A stretch of 64,000 nucleotides of DNA from Chelydra serpentina (taxonomy: Eukaryota > Chordata > Testudines > Chelydridae), in the NCBI GenBank assembly GCA_037349315.1, contig JBAIAC010000001.1, positions 39,556,001 to 39,620,000 of the forward strand. Direction: 5' to 3'. Positions 1 to 11,573 of this stretch are shown piece after piece. A program made the position numbers and the translations under genes. Each line of letters begins with the position of its first letter. The first letter of the stretch is position 1. The notes under the pieces are model-generated. The model made no database searches. It was not told the origin of the DNA and saw nothing but the letters and a program-made list of their open reading frames with translations.

Positions 1-69
1 CCAGAAGGCCATCTTTGCACTGTCCCAAAAGAAGTCCTATACCTAGAAAAAACAGAGCTCTCAGTTTTC

Positions 70-278
70 AGAGAAGCAGCCGTGTTAGTCTGTGTCAGCA
101 AAAAGAACAGGAGTACTTGTGGCACCATAAAGACTAACACATTTATTTCAGCATTAGCTTTCGTGGGCTACAGTCCACTTCATCGGATGCATAGAATGGA
201 ACATACAGTAAGAAGATATTTACACATTCAGAGAAACATGAAAAGGTGGAAGTACCCATACCAACTGTAAGAGGCTAA
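70..278 (-). mobile_element. Penelope-like element terminal fragment
   Basis: Read on the minus strand, this has the usual order of a turtle PLE 3' end: a gatgaagtgg-type stretch, then cgaaagct, an aataaat stretch, ggtgccacaagtact and a terminal gactaacacggctgct-like end. The same layout appears in the better preserved PLE near 55.4 kb, which supports the assignment. The fragment carries no reverse transcriptase or GIY-YIG coding sequence. The small open frame across it on the plus strand is incidental. The family name is from recognition, and a distantly related LINE 3' end is the main alternative. Confidence 0.6.
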
Positions 279-3224
279 CTGTTTATCAAACTGTAGTTAA
301 AAACTATTTAAAAGAAAGAAAACATTCAGCTTTATATATGAAAATTTGTTTGCAGCCGTACATGTTTCACAACAGTAAATGCCCTGAGTATGCAAGGAGC
401 CATGAAGAAAACAAATCTAATTGTGCCTGTTGGACCTTATTTAGTTTAGCTTCCAGGCCATATTCAAGTTATTATAGCTGGATCACAAACTCCATTATCT
501 CCTGTTTTATGCTGTGGGAGATTTTTTAAGGGCTGTTTCTTCATTTCAATAACTTTCATAGTAAAAAAAAAAAAAGGGAAAAAAGAACCTTGAAGTAAAA
601 AAACAAACAAACAAAAAATGAGAGGGTTATACTTACTTGGGAGATAATTTGCATTACGACCACATTCTGATTCTCATAATCACACCAAGAATCGCTAACG
701 GGTTTAGCTTAATGTCAGATTGGCCCATCTCAAATCTGTGACATTTCCTAGGTAGCAAATCTCTGCTTCTCAGTCTCTAGCACTGTATGGTACAGCATCC
801 TAGTATCTATTCCAACACTGCACTCATTGTCTAAGACGACTCACTAGTTCAGTAACTCAGTGATTAATCAATAGGTTTCTGAGTCTGAAGACGGAAGTTT
901 AGAGTGGATGGGTTGTAAAGGTCTTCAGCTTCTGTTCCTCCTTTCTGGGATAGTAGAAAGTGTTTGTGGCAAATTAAAAATGAAGCTCAATTAGTACGCA
1001 AGTCAACAAGCCCAGTCATTAACTGAGGATTTTACCTAAGTTAGGACTGAGTAACAACTGAATAAGAACTTTAGGATTTGACTCATTGAGTTCAGTGAGA
1101 GTTTTCCCACAGGCTCTGTAGCATGCTGTCAGATTGGGGAAAGCTCCTGTTCCATAGAGTCACCAAAGGCTAGATTGTGCAACCTTCACTCACACTACTG
1201 CACACTCACTCACAGGAACAGACCCATTGGCTTTTGTGAATGTTCACCATTGTGAGTTGGGTTTGTACGATGTAGCCCCAGTTTATTACTGGGAAAGTAC
1301 AGGATATAATTGAAGTTAGATGAGAGAGCCATCCTAGAGAACCAGTTAAGTTCATAGTATTTAGGACCACATTATGGCTTTTAATGGTTGGCCTGCATTT
1401 GGGGCAGTGCAAACGGTTCAGTGCTGCAGTATCTCAGGCAAAACACTAGGAGGTATTGTGTTCAGGAAGTACAATGCATCTCTCAATGCCCCGGGCACAA
1501 GGGTCAATTTACACCCTGCACCACTGTTTAGCACGTTATTGATTGTTCTTTTTGTGTACGCTGGCATAGGTGAGGCCATAGCCCTGTCTCTTGCCTCTCC
1601 CATATGGGTTACATTATATCTCTGGAGATGTAGGGAGCACAGGGACTTTGTTTGTCCTTAACTTTTGCATGTGGATAGTCTTCTTTTGTCTCCTCACCGC
1701 CCTTCACACCTACACAATAGCCAGAGACAATCTGGCCATTGTTGTATTACCTAATACAGTTAGAATAAATAATCTCTTTTCTTTAGCATCAGGGAAAAAT
1801 AGAGTTGATGGATTTTTTACAACCCAAATGAAATCATGATGTTTTATAGATGTGTGTATCATCCTGGGAGAATGATTCCTTCAAGGCTAAACAATGCCTT
1901 CTTTTATACTAATAACCTTTGAAATGAAGTTTGTTCTATCCTGAATTTGAGATTTTTTTAACATAAGACTTTCCAGCAGCTCTTGGGCAGAAAATCTGAA
2001 ATCATTTTATTTAATTAACATATCTATGCTAAAATATGCATATAACAATGTATCTTACAGGAAGTCACAGCTATTGACTTTCGTTACCTGCGAGGTAAAG
2101 GTTTTTAAAACAATTTGCAGTTTGTTTTAAAGACCTCACAAAGGAGTATAGTTTAGGGTTAGACACTGAACAATAAATTACCCTGAATGCACTGTAACCT
2201 AAGGTACAATGTCAACCTGTAGTATTTGGTCAGGCTTCAGATTATTACTAGGGGAAATGATTTCTGTGCACTTGTAGAGGAAATGATTCCTAGATGTAGC
2301 AAACACCTGGTTCTTGATTAAATTAAAAATCCAAGCAGAAGCTATGAAATTTGGTAATTAAATAAGTTATAACCAAACAGATGTAAAGCACATTAGATCT
2401 ACACAGTTCTTAATCATCTATCCTTATGTGGCTGTTTTCAATGCAGATGTTTGCTTTGGGAACAGCAGATACCTTAAGGGACTCATTACTACACAATACT
2501 TCCTGGAAAATTTGGCACAGAGTAGCTTAGGAGGGAACTTGCAGATTTTGGTATTGTGCTGGCAAGTGGGAGAACAAACCAAAACAAAACATTTAATAAA
2601 AGAAACAAAAAAAGTACAGACAAGTTATACTGCACTCGCCAGCTTTTAGGGGAATGAAAACCCTTGAGATTTTGCTGGTTTTTTACAGGAATAATTAGTA
2701 CCATCTAACTATTGAAATATCCAAACTTAAGGAAGTTTAAGGACATTAAAAGGAAGAAGTTATCACTTCACTAGTATTTATAGATCGTTTCAAGTAACGC
2801 TGAAAGAGTTAATCTTGCCGATGTCTCTTATTAGTTTCAGAGCCGCATGGAGGTTTTCTGTGGGCCAGAGCAAAATGTGAAACCGAGGCTCAAAAAAATT
2901 AGTGCTGAGGCGAGGCTGGGGGTGGAGGTGGGGTCGACTGGAGAATGAGCCCACCCTGAACTCACTCTCCAGCAGTGGCTTCTGTCCAGTGGGGCTGGGC
3001 CCAGCTCCCCACTTCAGGTGTTGTGACCACTCAGGTATGGCCTGATGGCTCCTCTGTCATGATGGAGGAGCTGCTGAGCCAAATTCCAATGAGTGGCATT
3101 GTGACCCTATTGCCAGGTTGCACTACCTCTCAATTTGAGGGCCCTTTCAAAAGGGAGGCCAGGGGCTAACTGCCTCTTCTCCTCTCCCCCACCCAGCCCC
3201 TCTGGGCAGACCTGGCCTGAATTC
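279..3224. other. No gene seen; AT-rich single-copy sequence
   Basis: No frame resembles a known protein and no repeat boundary is clear. An A-rich stretch lies near 560-620. Small frames at 1374-1661 and 2428-2649 have no recognisable domain and are probably chance. Confidence 0.5.
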
Positions 3225-3455
3225 AATTCTCATTTCTGTCATAGATTCCATGTGTGATTTTGGGCAAGTCATTTTTTGTCAGCTCTCCATCTGTAGAATG
3301 GGGATGATAATACTTCCTTTCTCCAACCTTTTGTCTGTCTTGTAAGGTTAGGCTGTAAGCAATTCAGTGCTGGGACTGTTTCTTGCTATAGGTCTATATG
3401 GGTCCTAGCACAATAAGAACCCCACTCTCATGTGGGGCTCACAGGCATCACCATA
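3225..3455 (+). repeat. Ancient MIR/CR1-L3-like SINE core, decayed
   Basis: The stretch has the order gattttgggcaagtca, then tctgtagaatgggga, then taatacttcctt. These are the core words of MIR-type amniote SINEs. A tail about a reference amount (ctagcacaataag) follows. It is heavily diverged, with no TSD seen. Confidence 0.45.
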
Positions 3456-3780
3456 GTGATTAATATTAAGCATTTTATTTCTGTTTGTCTTTTTTGATTT
3501 TCCCCAGACTTTCTACGTTCTCCTCTCATTTCTAAAATGCCACCCATCACTAAACAGTTGTGCTTGGAGTAAAAGTAATTAAGATTCCAGAGTGAAGTTA
3601 GAAAGATAACAATTGATTTTTTAAAACATGCGGGTTTAACTGAATGGGAGAAAATAACTGAATCTGCACAAGCAACGCAGAGACTGGGAGAATTCCAGTT
3701 CTGTCTGGTTCCACAGAACACCAGCCCCACCTCGGTTCTTCAGGAAAGTATCAGTTATTGATTGGCTAGTCACACTCTGA

Positions 3781-4330
3781 TGTCAGGACACTGTCAGGAT
3801 TGAGCATCTTCAGCTGAGTTTGAAGACTAGCAGGCCCACCCTCCAGGCAGATTAATGAGTTTAGCTGGATTGTGGTAGGATTGTTTTATAGTCTGAAGAG
3901 AGCCAGCAGGCCTGCATTTAATCTCAGCAGCAAGTCACCAGCTGCTTTGGAGGGGAGGGATAGCTCAGTGGTTTGAGCATTGGCCTGCTAAACCCAGGGT
4001 TGTGAGTTCAATCCTTGAGGGGGCCATTTAGGGATCTGGGGCAAAAATTGGGGATTGGTCCTGCTTTGAGCAGGGGGTTGGACTAGATGATCTACTAAGG
4101 TCCCTTCCAACCCTGATATTCTATGATTCTATGCTTATTCCTGCATTGTGATTGCTCCTGTTCCTGACCTGCTCTCCTGGCTGGTTCTTGACCCTTCGCT
4201 CTGGGTTCCAGGTCTGACTCTTGGCTCTAACTACCACCGATTTTCTTAGCGGCTGACTCCTGCTCTGACCACCAGGCATGACTCCTGCTATCTCCATTAG
4301 GCATGTCTGCCCATGCCTTGATCATGACAC
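3781..4330 (+). mobile_element. LTR-like stretch interrupted by a SINE
   Basis: The block begins with tgtcagga-type sequence and ends near catgaca. After the SINE at 3952-4133 it contains repeated ctgactcctg/ctctgacc words, as seen in a class of turtle LTR sequences. A clean 5-bp TSD could not be found, because the candidate gacac repeats do not leave a TG...CA element. No internal retroviral coding sequence is present. It could instead be an unclassified repeat. Confidence 0.35.
3952..4133 (+). mobile_element. tRNA-derived turtle SINE with CR1-like tail
   Basis: The 5' part is a tRNA relic with a pol III A box (tagctcagtgg, 3961-3971) and a B box (agttcaatcc, 4005-4014). A family-specific body and a 3' part identical in style to CR1 ends (ttccaaccctgatattct, then attctatg repeats) follow. 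This matches the tRNA-Lys-related SINE described from turtles, which is mobilised by CR1 LINEs through the shared tail. Extra loops and loss of cloverleaf pairing argue against a real tRNA gene. The copy is nearly full length. A second copy lies at 62.1 kb in the same orientation. Confidence 0.88.
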
Positions 4331-4659
4331 ACTTGTTCCAGGAAATTTAAATTAACTCTTCAATGGGTATTGTATACACTGCGCAATAAACCCAGAGATG
4401 CTCACAAGAGAAAGTAGCCAAGTCAGTGGCTCAGATTTGGTTGTAAGAAATTAAAGTTTTTAAGGCTCTGGAAGACTCTCTGGACTGTGCATATACTGTG
4501 AATAGAAATTGCTACAGAATATAATCACCTGGCTGCCCCTCAGTCATTTGACTCATTCTAGCAATCTGAACTATTTTTCAGTCATGCCTGTAGCCTTTAA
4601 TGAAAAGAAATCAGCAAGTAAAAAGAACCATGTCTTAGCACTACACTATCCCATCTATT

Positions 4660-4850
4660 TGGCTATTTCAAATGCTATCAAATGTAATTATACAGATGGA
4701 GAACTGAGGCACAGACAAAGTGACTTGCCCAAAATCACATATGGAATCTATGACAGAGCTGGGAATTGAATTCAAGTCTCCTGAGTGCTCATCTAACCAC
4801 TTAACTGCAAGACAATCCTTCTTCTCTGTCTGGCTTTTTACAACAGAGAT
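4660..4850 (-). repeat. Ancient amniote SINE/LINE-end fragment
   Basis: The words cagatggagaactgaggc, gtgacttgcccaaaatcac, gagctgggaattgaa and ctcctgagtgctc occur in order. This is the pattern of a widespread old amniote repeat (MIR or CR1-L3-like) in antisense orientation. There is no coding content. Confidence 0.55.
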
Positions 4851-6149
4851 GCTAGATTTTTTTTTTGGAGTTATATAGAATTCAAGTACAGATGAGGAAT
4901 GTAAAGAGTTTCTATTTGTATGTAACAAAGAGGAAGGGAGAAAGACATTTTCTCCTGACAGGGGTTGGACCAAAATCTCTTCAGAAGAACTTTGTTCCAC
5001 CTGGAAAGCCAGATGAAGTGTGCAGTGGCCTTTTTAAAGTGTTTAGACTGGAAGATATGTATTCATCTATGGAAAATCAAAGATATACTTCCCCTGACCT
5101 TAGATAAAATCCAGATGAAAAAAAAAAATCTGGATGTACAGAAGGTTTAAAAGGCCTTGCTTCCACATAAACAATTGTTAACAACTGAGGGATCAATTTA
5201 TATGTAGGATTGTAGATTATACAGGTAGTTGTATACAGTTCTGGCATCCTTATATTCATGCTCATTCTGGGAAGAGGTATGTCTTTTTAATGTACTGTTG
5301 ATTCCAGCTCACTTAAAGGTATCTGGTTTGCTCCACAAACAGGTTCAGACTTGCCATAAAGTGTTCATCCAACCTGTTGTATTGATATATCTTCACACTA
5401 ATGAAGTTGTGGTTGTGGGGGATGTTTGGCATTTTGGACAGTGTCTTCTGGATTTGTTGTTAAGGTGTCTTCCTGGATGATGGGAAAATGATGTACTAGG
5501 ATGTGGAAGTGATATGAAATAGAATAGAAATATTATAATGGCATTTCATACATCATTGCTCTGATCTTACCTAAATTGTTTCTTACCTATATTCAAGTTG
5601 TGGTCACCTATGCCAAAAAACATATAACAAATTGTAGGTCCAGCTGCGAAGATTAATCTTTGTTATATTTATATATTAGAATATATAATTATTTTTAATA
5701 TGCACATGCATAATGTGCATCATTATTGTGATCCTGGGTATACATGATACATACAGGAGCAGAAGGCTGCTTAGATGTCTACCTTCTATGCATGGGTAAC
5801 ATGCATTGTGATAATTGTTGGCACAAATTGTGTGTATTTCTAAATATCCAGGCCTTAAGCATGATCTTGCCCATCAGTATAAGCAATGAAAAGCCAATCC
5901 ACATTAAAGTTAAAATCCAAGCGCTTATTGGCTGTGTACAATTCCATTCCGCTTTGCAGAGGCACATTTGAAAAATCTAAGTAAATTTAATTATTCTTTT
6001 CCCACTTTGTGGTAAGTAAGGTATTCTGCTGTTTGTAAAAGCATAGCACAGAAGGAGATAGTAAGGGTACATCACTTTGTAGTACGACATTGCACTGCTA
6101 TAATGCCTTTTATGTGATTATCTCAAAGAGCTTTGTGAGCATGAGTCAC
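4851..6149. other. No gene seen
   Basis: AT-rich single-copy sequence. A T-run lies near 4858-4866 and a very AT-rich tract at about 5660-5710. Small frames on both strands have no recognisable domains. Confidence 0.5.
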
Positions 6150-6995
6150 CTCAGCCCGACTCTCCGATGTCTCCTCCCGGATATCTCACTAGCCATTTAA
6201 CATAGCAAAAACCAAAGTGCTGATCCTTTCCCCAGAACCTCCTCTCTCTCCATTTTTTGTCAATGACAGCGTTCACCCTCCTGCGGTGATTCATGACTGC
6301 AACCTGGGAAGCAGGGAGGCTCCTTCCTCTCCCTAGTCCATCACATCCTGGCCACCTCCAAGCCCAATAATTTCTTCCTCCCTGGTGTCTAAGATCTGAC
6401 CTTTCTTTCCTGACACAGGACAGCTGAAATACTTCCCCCATCTCAGTTACGATAACCTCCTCCTCTCTGGCCTTCCATACACAACATAGCTGCTAAAGTA
6501 ATTTTCCTGCTGCATCAATCTAAACCATTTCTTTGACTGCTTCCATTGGCTCCCCCTGTTTCACTGCATCAAGATCCAGTTTCTTGTTCTCACCTTCAAG
6601 GCCCTGCATAACATTACCCCTTAACTGAACTTGTCTTTCTCTCATCTCTGCTAATGATGTTATCCTATTTGTCTACTTGTCCCTCAACTATCACTTTGTT
6701 TTCAGCACCCCCGACACATGAAATTCCCTTCCTGAGCTGGTCCTCAAAGCCATGACCCCTTCTCTTTCAAGTTCCTCCTAAAACTGGCTTCTGCTGCAAT
6801 TCCAACACGAAGTTAGCCAGCTAAGACTTCTTATTTCTTTTACCAAGAAATCACTCCACTATGTTGTGTCCTTGCTGAGTAATTATATTATCTTAATGAT
6901 GTAACCCTTGGCCTTCCTTCCTCAACCGCAACCTCGCTTTCTCGTTAATACCATTTGTGATGTTAGTTTGTAAGATTCCTGGGGCCGGGACCATG
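6150..6995 (+). mobile_element. Old CR1/L2-superfamily LINE remnant (3' part)
   Basis: The plus strand translates in pieces to the C-terminal signature of CR1/L2/L3-type reverse transcriptases. In one frame near 6545-6620 it reads HWLPLF, an I-x-F-x-L stretch, then LTFKALHNITP. Upstream, cctccaagcccaataatttct and ctcctcctctctggcc are typical of the same family. The tail near 6970 (gattcctggggccgggacc) resembles the usual 3' end of these elements. Many stops and frameshifts mark it as an ancient dead copy. Which of L3, L2 or CR1 it belongs to cannot be settled by eye. Confidence 0.65.
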
Positions 6996-7394
6996 AATTG
7001 CACGTTGGGAGACAGCTAGCCAGCCCACTACTGAATGCTATATGAAATAATTCCCCAGATGAAAAATACCTGAAACTAGAGTTAAGATTGAGTATATCTC
7101 AGTAATTTAAGAATAAAAACATTACAGGAATGTTGTAATTATCTCAAAAATCAAGCATTAGAAACCTAGGAATTCAGATTTAAGGTAAAACTTAAAAGAT
7201 ATCCAAGGTAAGGAAATACATGGTTAAGGCACTCAGTAACCTTAACTCTGCCTATAGTGATGCTATGGAACTACTATACAGTTATAATCAGTACATAATA
7301 GTGTGTGTAGTTCCACATTAGATTAGGATGACTTTTAAAGACATTAGACTTTTTTCATTTTTGGTTTCCTCACCAAAACAACGAACCTTCCCAA

Positions 7395-7525
7395 CTTTCC
7401 TCTGAGAGAGGTAACAGAGATAGTAAATGATTTGCTGAAGGTCACACAGCAAGTCAGTGGCAGAGCTGAAATTAAACCTCACATCTCTTTACTTCCAGTC
7501 GCTCTAAGCAGTAGGCCTCTATAGG
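7395..7525 (-). repeat. Ancient amniote SINE-like fragment
   Basis: Contains gaaggtcacacagcaagtca, then gtggcagagctgaaattaaa and a following ctcacatctcttta stretch. This is the same old repeat type as at 4660-4850, more decayed. Confidence 0.5.
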
Positions 7526-9100
7526 ATATAGTTCAATATCAGTCACTGGAAGCAGCCTTACACTTCTGTATTGGTATGGTCATACTACTGCTAACAGAAG
7601 AACCAATAAAAGAAGAGCAGGAAAAGGAGAAGTGAAGAAAAAAGGAGCTAGATCCTATTTTAATTTTCTTTAACATATATAACCCTCCAAAATTAGTCTG
7701 GTCTTTTTAGATAGTATGAGACAGTTTGGGTAAATGCTTAGTTTAGGTTATGAGAGGTCTAGGGTATAATCTATTTTATTCTAATTGCTTAAACTCCTAC
7801 ACTGGCCTTTTTTTCCCCTGTGTTGAGCGAAAATGAACGTTTCCATCTGCCGTTAAAAAGATGACATTAACATGGAGGTTTGATAAAGCATACAAACAAT
7901 ATTAAAAATGAGAAACATTTGAGTGAGTAAAATATAAAAAGAAGGTTACGAGGTGGAATAACCTGTTTCAGCAAATACTTCATTTCAGCATAAAAATGCA
8001 TATGAAGGAAACTGATTTCAATGCAGTAGATTTGATTTCAACCCATCAGTCCTCAAACACTGCAATTTAAAGTAATACAAACAAAATAATTCATTACTTA
8101 AGTCAGAATACTCGGGTGCTGAAAAAATGCCTTTTTAAATTACTTTTCTACAACCTATTTCCTATGAATTATTCATTTAGTTCATGGGAAGACAGTGTTT
8201 ATAACACTTTTCCTGCCAAATTGTGCTTTTCTCTCAATGTTTAAAAACTTCAGGGAGCTCTACATTGCATATAATGACGGTGCAGTGGGCGGCCTTAAAA
8301 AGGAAGCCTTTTCCGTGCTGCATTTTGTGTTGAACTGCAGGACAGCTTGTTAGGCTCCATTCAGCAAATGCTGTTTGGGATTGTGTAGTAATCAATAGGT
8401 TGTGCTCATATGAATATCCCAGTATTGCCGCTGTGTGTGGTATTGGGTGGGTTATACAGGGCCCTAAGACACAAGCTAGGATGGTGTTGCCATGCCGACT
8501 GGCTCTGATTACTGAGGTGGAGCTAGCAGCTATGTGGTCTTACTAAATTTTGGGGATCTACTGAATACAGACAATCTCTGAAATGAATGTATTTTTTCCA
8601 TGTAACACTGTCTCTTTCAAGTAAGTTTTAAGAATTCCACCAGGCAGATGGGTTTATTTTATACTTCTGAACTGAGAGGTTGTGCAGAAAATGACGAAGG
8701 ACTGTGCAATGCAAGTAGGGAAGAAGCAGATTGGCATGTTTAACCGTTTCCTTGCTTTTCCTTGGCTGGCTGTGTTAGAAGTTGAATGGAGCACAATGAA
8801 TCAAAAATGCCTTCTGTGCTTCAACATGCTAGTAGAGGGTGCTTAATGCCAACTCAGAGGCCCCAATATCATCCCTCCAAGTGGATGAATAAAACTCACT
8901 TGAATCTAAACACAGCATCTTATCTTTGTTACCTGGGAGTAAGCAATGCAGACCCCAAATGCATCAGTACTGATCAGTCATAATATGAAGTCCAAGAAAG
9001 AGTTAGAAATACAGTACATCTGGCTATAGTCCTTCCTTTGCTTACCTGAGTTAAAAAACACAATTGCTGTCTTAGTCTCAGAACCAAGCTTCAATCAGTC
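7526..9100. other. No gene seen
   Basis: AT-rich single-copy DNA without recognisable coding frames or repeat ends. Confidence 0.5.
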
Positions 9101-9486
9101 TATGTCTAAACTGCACACTCTGCCCAGGTCTCTGGGACCAGGGCACGTGGACTCAGTGTTTCCAAGCTCATGCTTGAGCATTCACACTGCACCGCAAACC
9201 CAGGTTTACAATTGCTGGACCCAGGTCTCACTGCCATGCTAACGTGTCGTTCTGTCCTATGCAGCCCTTCTGATTTGCATCTGTGGCTTGATCAGCATCC
9301 ACACAGTAAAATGCAAGGGCTTGGACCTGAGTGAGAATCAGGCTCTAACCCACTCCCCCTAGCAGAGTCCTAGGACCTGGGTCCTGAGTGCTTGCTGGCC
9401 CGAGTCAGACTGATTTCTGTGTGGATGGGGGGAAAGGGGTGTCTGGGCTCAACCAGAGCTCAGGCTTAGTTTGCAGTGTAGACATA
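9101..9486. mobile_element. Non-autonomous DNA transposon (MITE-like)
   Basis: The ends are inverted: tatgtctaaactgc at 9101-9114 pairs with gcagtgtagacata at 9473-9486, with one mismatch in 14. The body is moderately GC-rich with repeated ggacctgggtcctg-type words and no coding capacity. No TSD could be fixed, so the superfamily is open. The tatgtctacactgca terminus is common in turtle repeats. Confidence 0.6.
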
Positions 9487-9546
9487 TCCTGAGGGTCTTG
9501 TGAATATTTGGTGATATGGATGCATCAGAGTTGAAGCTGCTGGCAC

Positions 9547-9973
9547 TAGGGTGGCCAGGTGCCTGGGTTTTGATTGGAAAGTCCGGTCGAAAAGGGGACC
9601 TGATGGTGTCCGGTCAGTAGATCTGAAACCCAAAGTCCGGTCACTGCAGGTGGGAGAGGTGGGGAGGTGCCGAGTCACCACCCATACCAGCCCCTACTCA
9701 GCCAGGACCAACTCCTACCTGCATCCGGTGGCTGAAGCTCCCAGCCCCGGCTCTGCAGGCAAGCCCCTACCAACCTATGCAGGGAGTGGAGGGGTGGGGG
9801 TGAGGAGAAAAGCAATGAGTGATGGAGGGAGGGGGAAAGAGGAGCAAATGGGTGCGGGAGCTCAGGGGAAAGGGGCAGGGCAGGGCCTCAGGAGGAAAGA
9901 GGTGGAGAAGGGGAGGTTCCGGCACTCCTGCTTGAGTGTCCAGTTTTTAAATATTACAACATTGGCAACCCTA
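9547..9973. mobile_element. hAT-type non-autonomous transposon
   Basis: The element starts tagggtggcca and ends tggcaaccctat-like (ttggcaaccc ta). It is flanked by 8-bp direct repeats: gctggcac (9539-9546) and gctgtcac (9974-9981), one mismatch. An 8-bp TSD is the hAT hallmark. The GC-rich body includes a gggaaagaggagc-type purine-rich stretch. A 180-codon frame runs through it by chance and resembles no transposase. The terminus resembles that of the element at 27587. Confidence 0.75.
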
Positions 9974-9981
9974 GCTGTCAC

Positions 9982-10500
9982 AGGCCTTGGCACAACACAA
10001 CCAGCATCTGCACTCGGCATTGGTGCATGTGTTCAGTACAACTGGATGGATGTGGATTTGGCAGCAAGTATTTGCCAGAGCTACCAGGTTTGAGCCAGGA
10101 CCACAATATGGATAGTGAGCCCGATTCCTTTAGAAAAATCCACCCAGCTTTTGGTTTCATTTGATACCAAAACATTAGGTTTTTGCTGTTTCTAAAAAAA
10201 ACACGTCTAAAATAAATCAGGCAGTCATCATTATTGCTACAGCTTGCCAAGTGTGAAACTTGAAGGCCACCTCAAGGCTCATTTGATCCGGGGAATGTTG
10301 GCCTCTGTGGCCAATCTCTGATCAGTTTCTATCCTGGAGGTTCATAACACAGCTATTTGGAGTTCTATGCACACCTTGACAAAGCATTTCTTGGGCTCAT
10401 CCTTAGGAGAGGGATCAATGCAGTGGTGTAAATAGTGGCATTCATTGTATATAAAGGTGTAAATTGGTCAGAAAACAGATGCAAATAATAAATGAATGTA
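9982..10500. other. No gene seen
   Basis: Single-copy DNA between two insertions, with nothing recognisable. Confidence 0.45.
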
Positions 10501-10516
10501 ACTTGCACTGGTTTGA

Positions 10517-10629
10517 GCGACAAAGAGTCTTGTGGCACCGTCTAGACTAACAGATATGTTACTCTCTAAGGTGCCACAAGACTCTTTGTCGCTCTTGCAG
10601 ATCCAGACTGACACGGCTACCCCTCTGAT
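10517..10629 (+). mobile_element. Short PLE insertion with inverted duplication
   Basis: The right half ends with gatccagactgacacggcta and cccctctgat, the 3' end of a turtle PLE family. The left part is an inverted duplicate of the middle: positions 10515-10539 pair perfectly with 10570-10594, 25 bp each, around a 30-base loop. The insertion is flanked by a perfect 16-bp duplication, acttgcactggtttga, at 10501-10516 and 10630-10645. So this is one 113-bp integration event, not two fragments. No coding sequence is present. Confidence 0.8.
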
Positions 10630-10645
10630 ACTTGCACTGGTTTGA

Positions 10646-11147
10646 CTTTCATGAGTTGTGTAAAACGAATAATTTACACCCTGCAGGAGGCAGGAAAAAC
10701 AACTAGCACTTAGCAGGAGGGTGCAAAAGAAGGTAGAGAGGGCTTACTTTATCTTACACCCCCTGTTAGTACCTGTCTTGTTGCTTCTCTCTTTCTGCCC
10801 CTTTGATGTTTGATTTTTGAATATCAACTGAATGCCTAACCAATGCAAGTTTTACCTATTTTCTAGCCAGCTTACACTCAGCATATAACCTTTTGTCGGC
10901 ATACAACCATCCATTCATGCCAGGATTCAGGAAATAGGAGTAATTCTACTTTTCCTCTCCTTAATTTTTAATAGGGGATAGGACATAACTTTATTTTACT
11001 CTGTGTTTCTATTGTTTTTGAGGCTCTCTTTCTCTCAATGAAGACATTTAAACCGCATTGAAAATCATATCTCTTTCCATATAAAAGTGAGATATTGACA
11101 TTGATGTGGAAGGTGTGTTTTTACATTCTATTACCTCCTATTGCTGC
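10646..11147. other. No gene seen
   Basis: AT-rich single-copy DNA with nothing recognisable. Confidence 0.45.
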
Positions 11148-11573
11148 CAGGGCTGGCTCTAACTTTTTGCCACCCCAAGTAAAAAAAAAAAAAAGAGTGC
11201 CACCCTCCAGCAACCCCCGCCCCCCCCCAAAATGAGCGCCACCCTGCCGAAACAGAAAAACCACCCCCACAGCGCTGCCCTGTTGAAACAAAAACAACAC
11301 CCCCCCTGAGCGCTGCCCCGCCGCAACAAACAAAAAAACCCCAGCACCGCCCCACAGAAACAAAAAAACCAACCCCCCAGGATTGCACTGCCGAAACAAC
11401 CCCTCCCCGAGCGCCGCCCTGCCCTGCTGAAACAAACCCCGCCCTGAGTGCCACCCCACCCAAACAAACAAAAAAAAGCCTGAGCACCACCCCGCCGCCC
11501 CAAGATTGGCCTCCCCTTGGAAGGTGCCACCCCAAGCATGTGCTTGGTCGGCTGGTGCCTGGAGCCGGCTCTG
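11148..11573. mobile_element. hAT-type non-autonomous transposon (CAGGGCTGGCTC ends)
   Basis: The left end, cagggctggctctaac, is inverted relative to the right end, ggagccggctctg. Both subterminal regions carry gccaccccaag words (11171 and 11526). The body is a series of degenerate 'gcaccaccccgccgaaacaaacaaa' units, which creates overlapping long minus-strand frames that are compositional artefacts. An 8-bp TSD is not clear, with only gctgc shared. Related sequence is present at 34689-34817. Confidence 0.75.

Noticed and set aside
3952..4020. A tRNA gene, because A and B boxes are present
   Set aside because: The sequence is the head of a SINE. It continues into a SINE body and CR1-like tail, and the cloverleaf is not intact. 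The copy at 62.1 kb has the same layout.
3781..4330. A confident solo LTR
   Set aside because: The candidate gacac duplication does not leave TG...CA ends, so the call was kept at low confidence.
9551..10093. A 180-codon frame on the plus strand
   Set aside because: It runs across a hAT MITE and its right TSD into unrelated flank, so it is compositional and not a gene.
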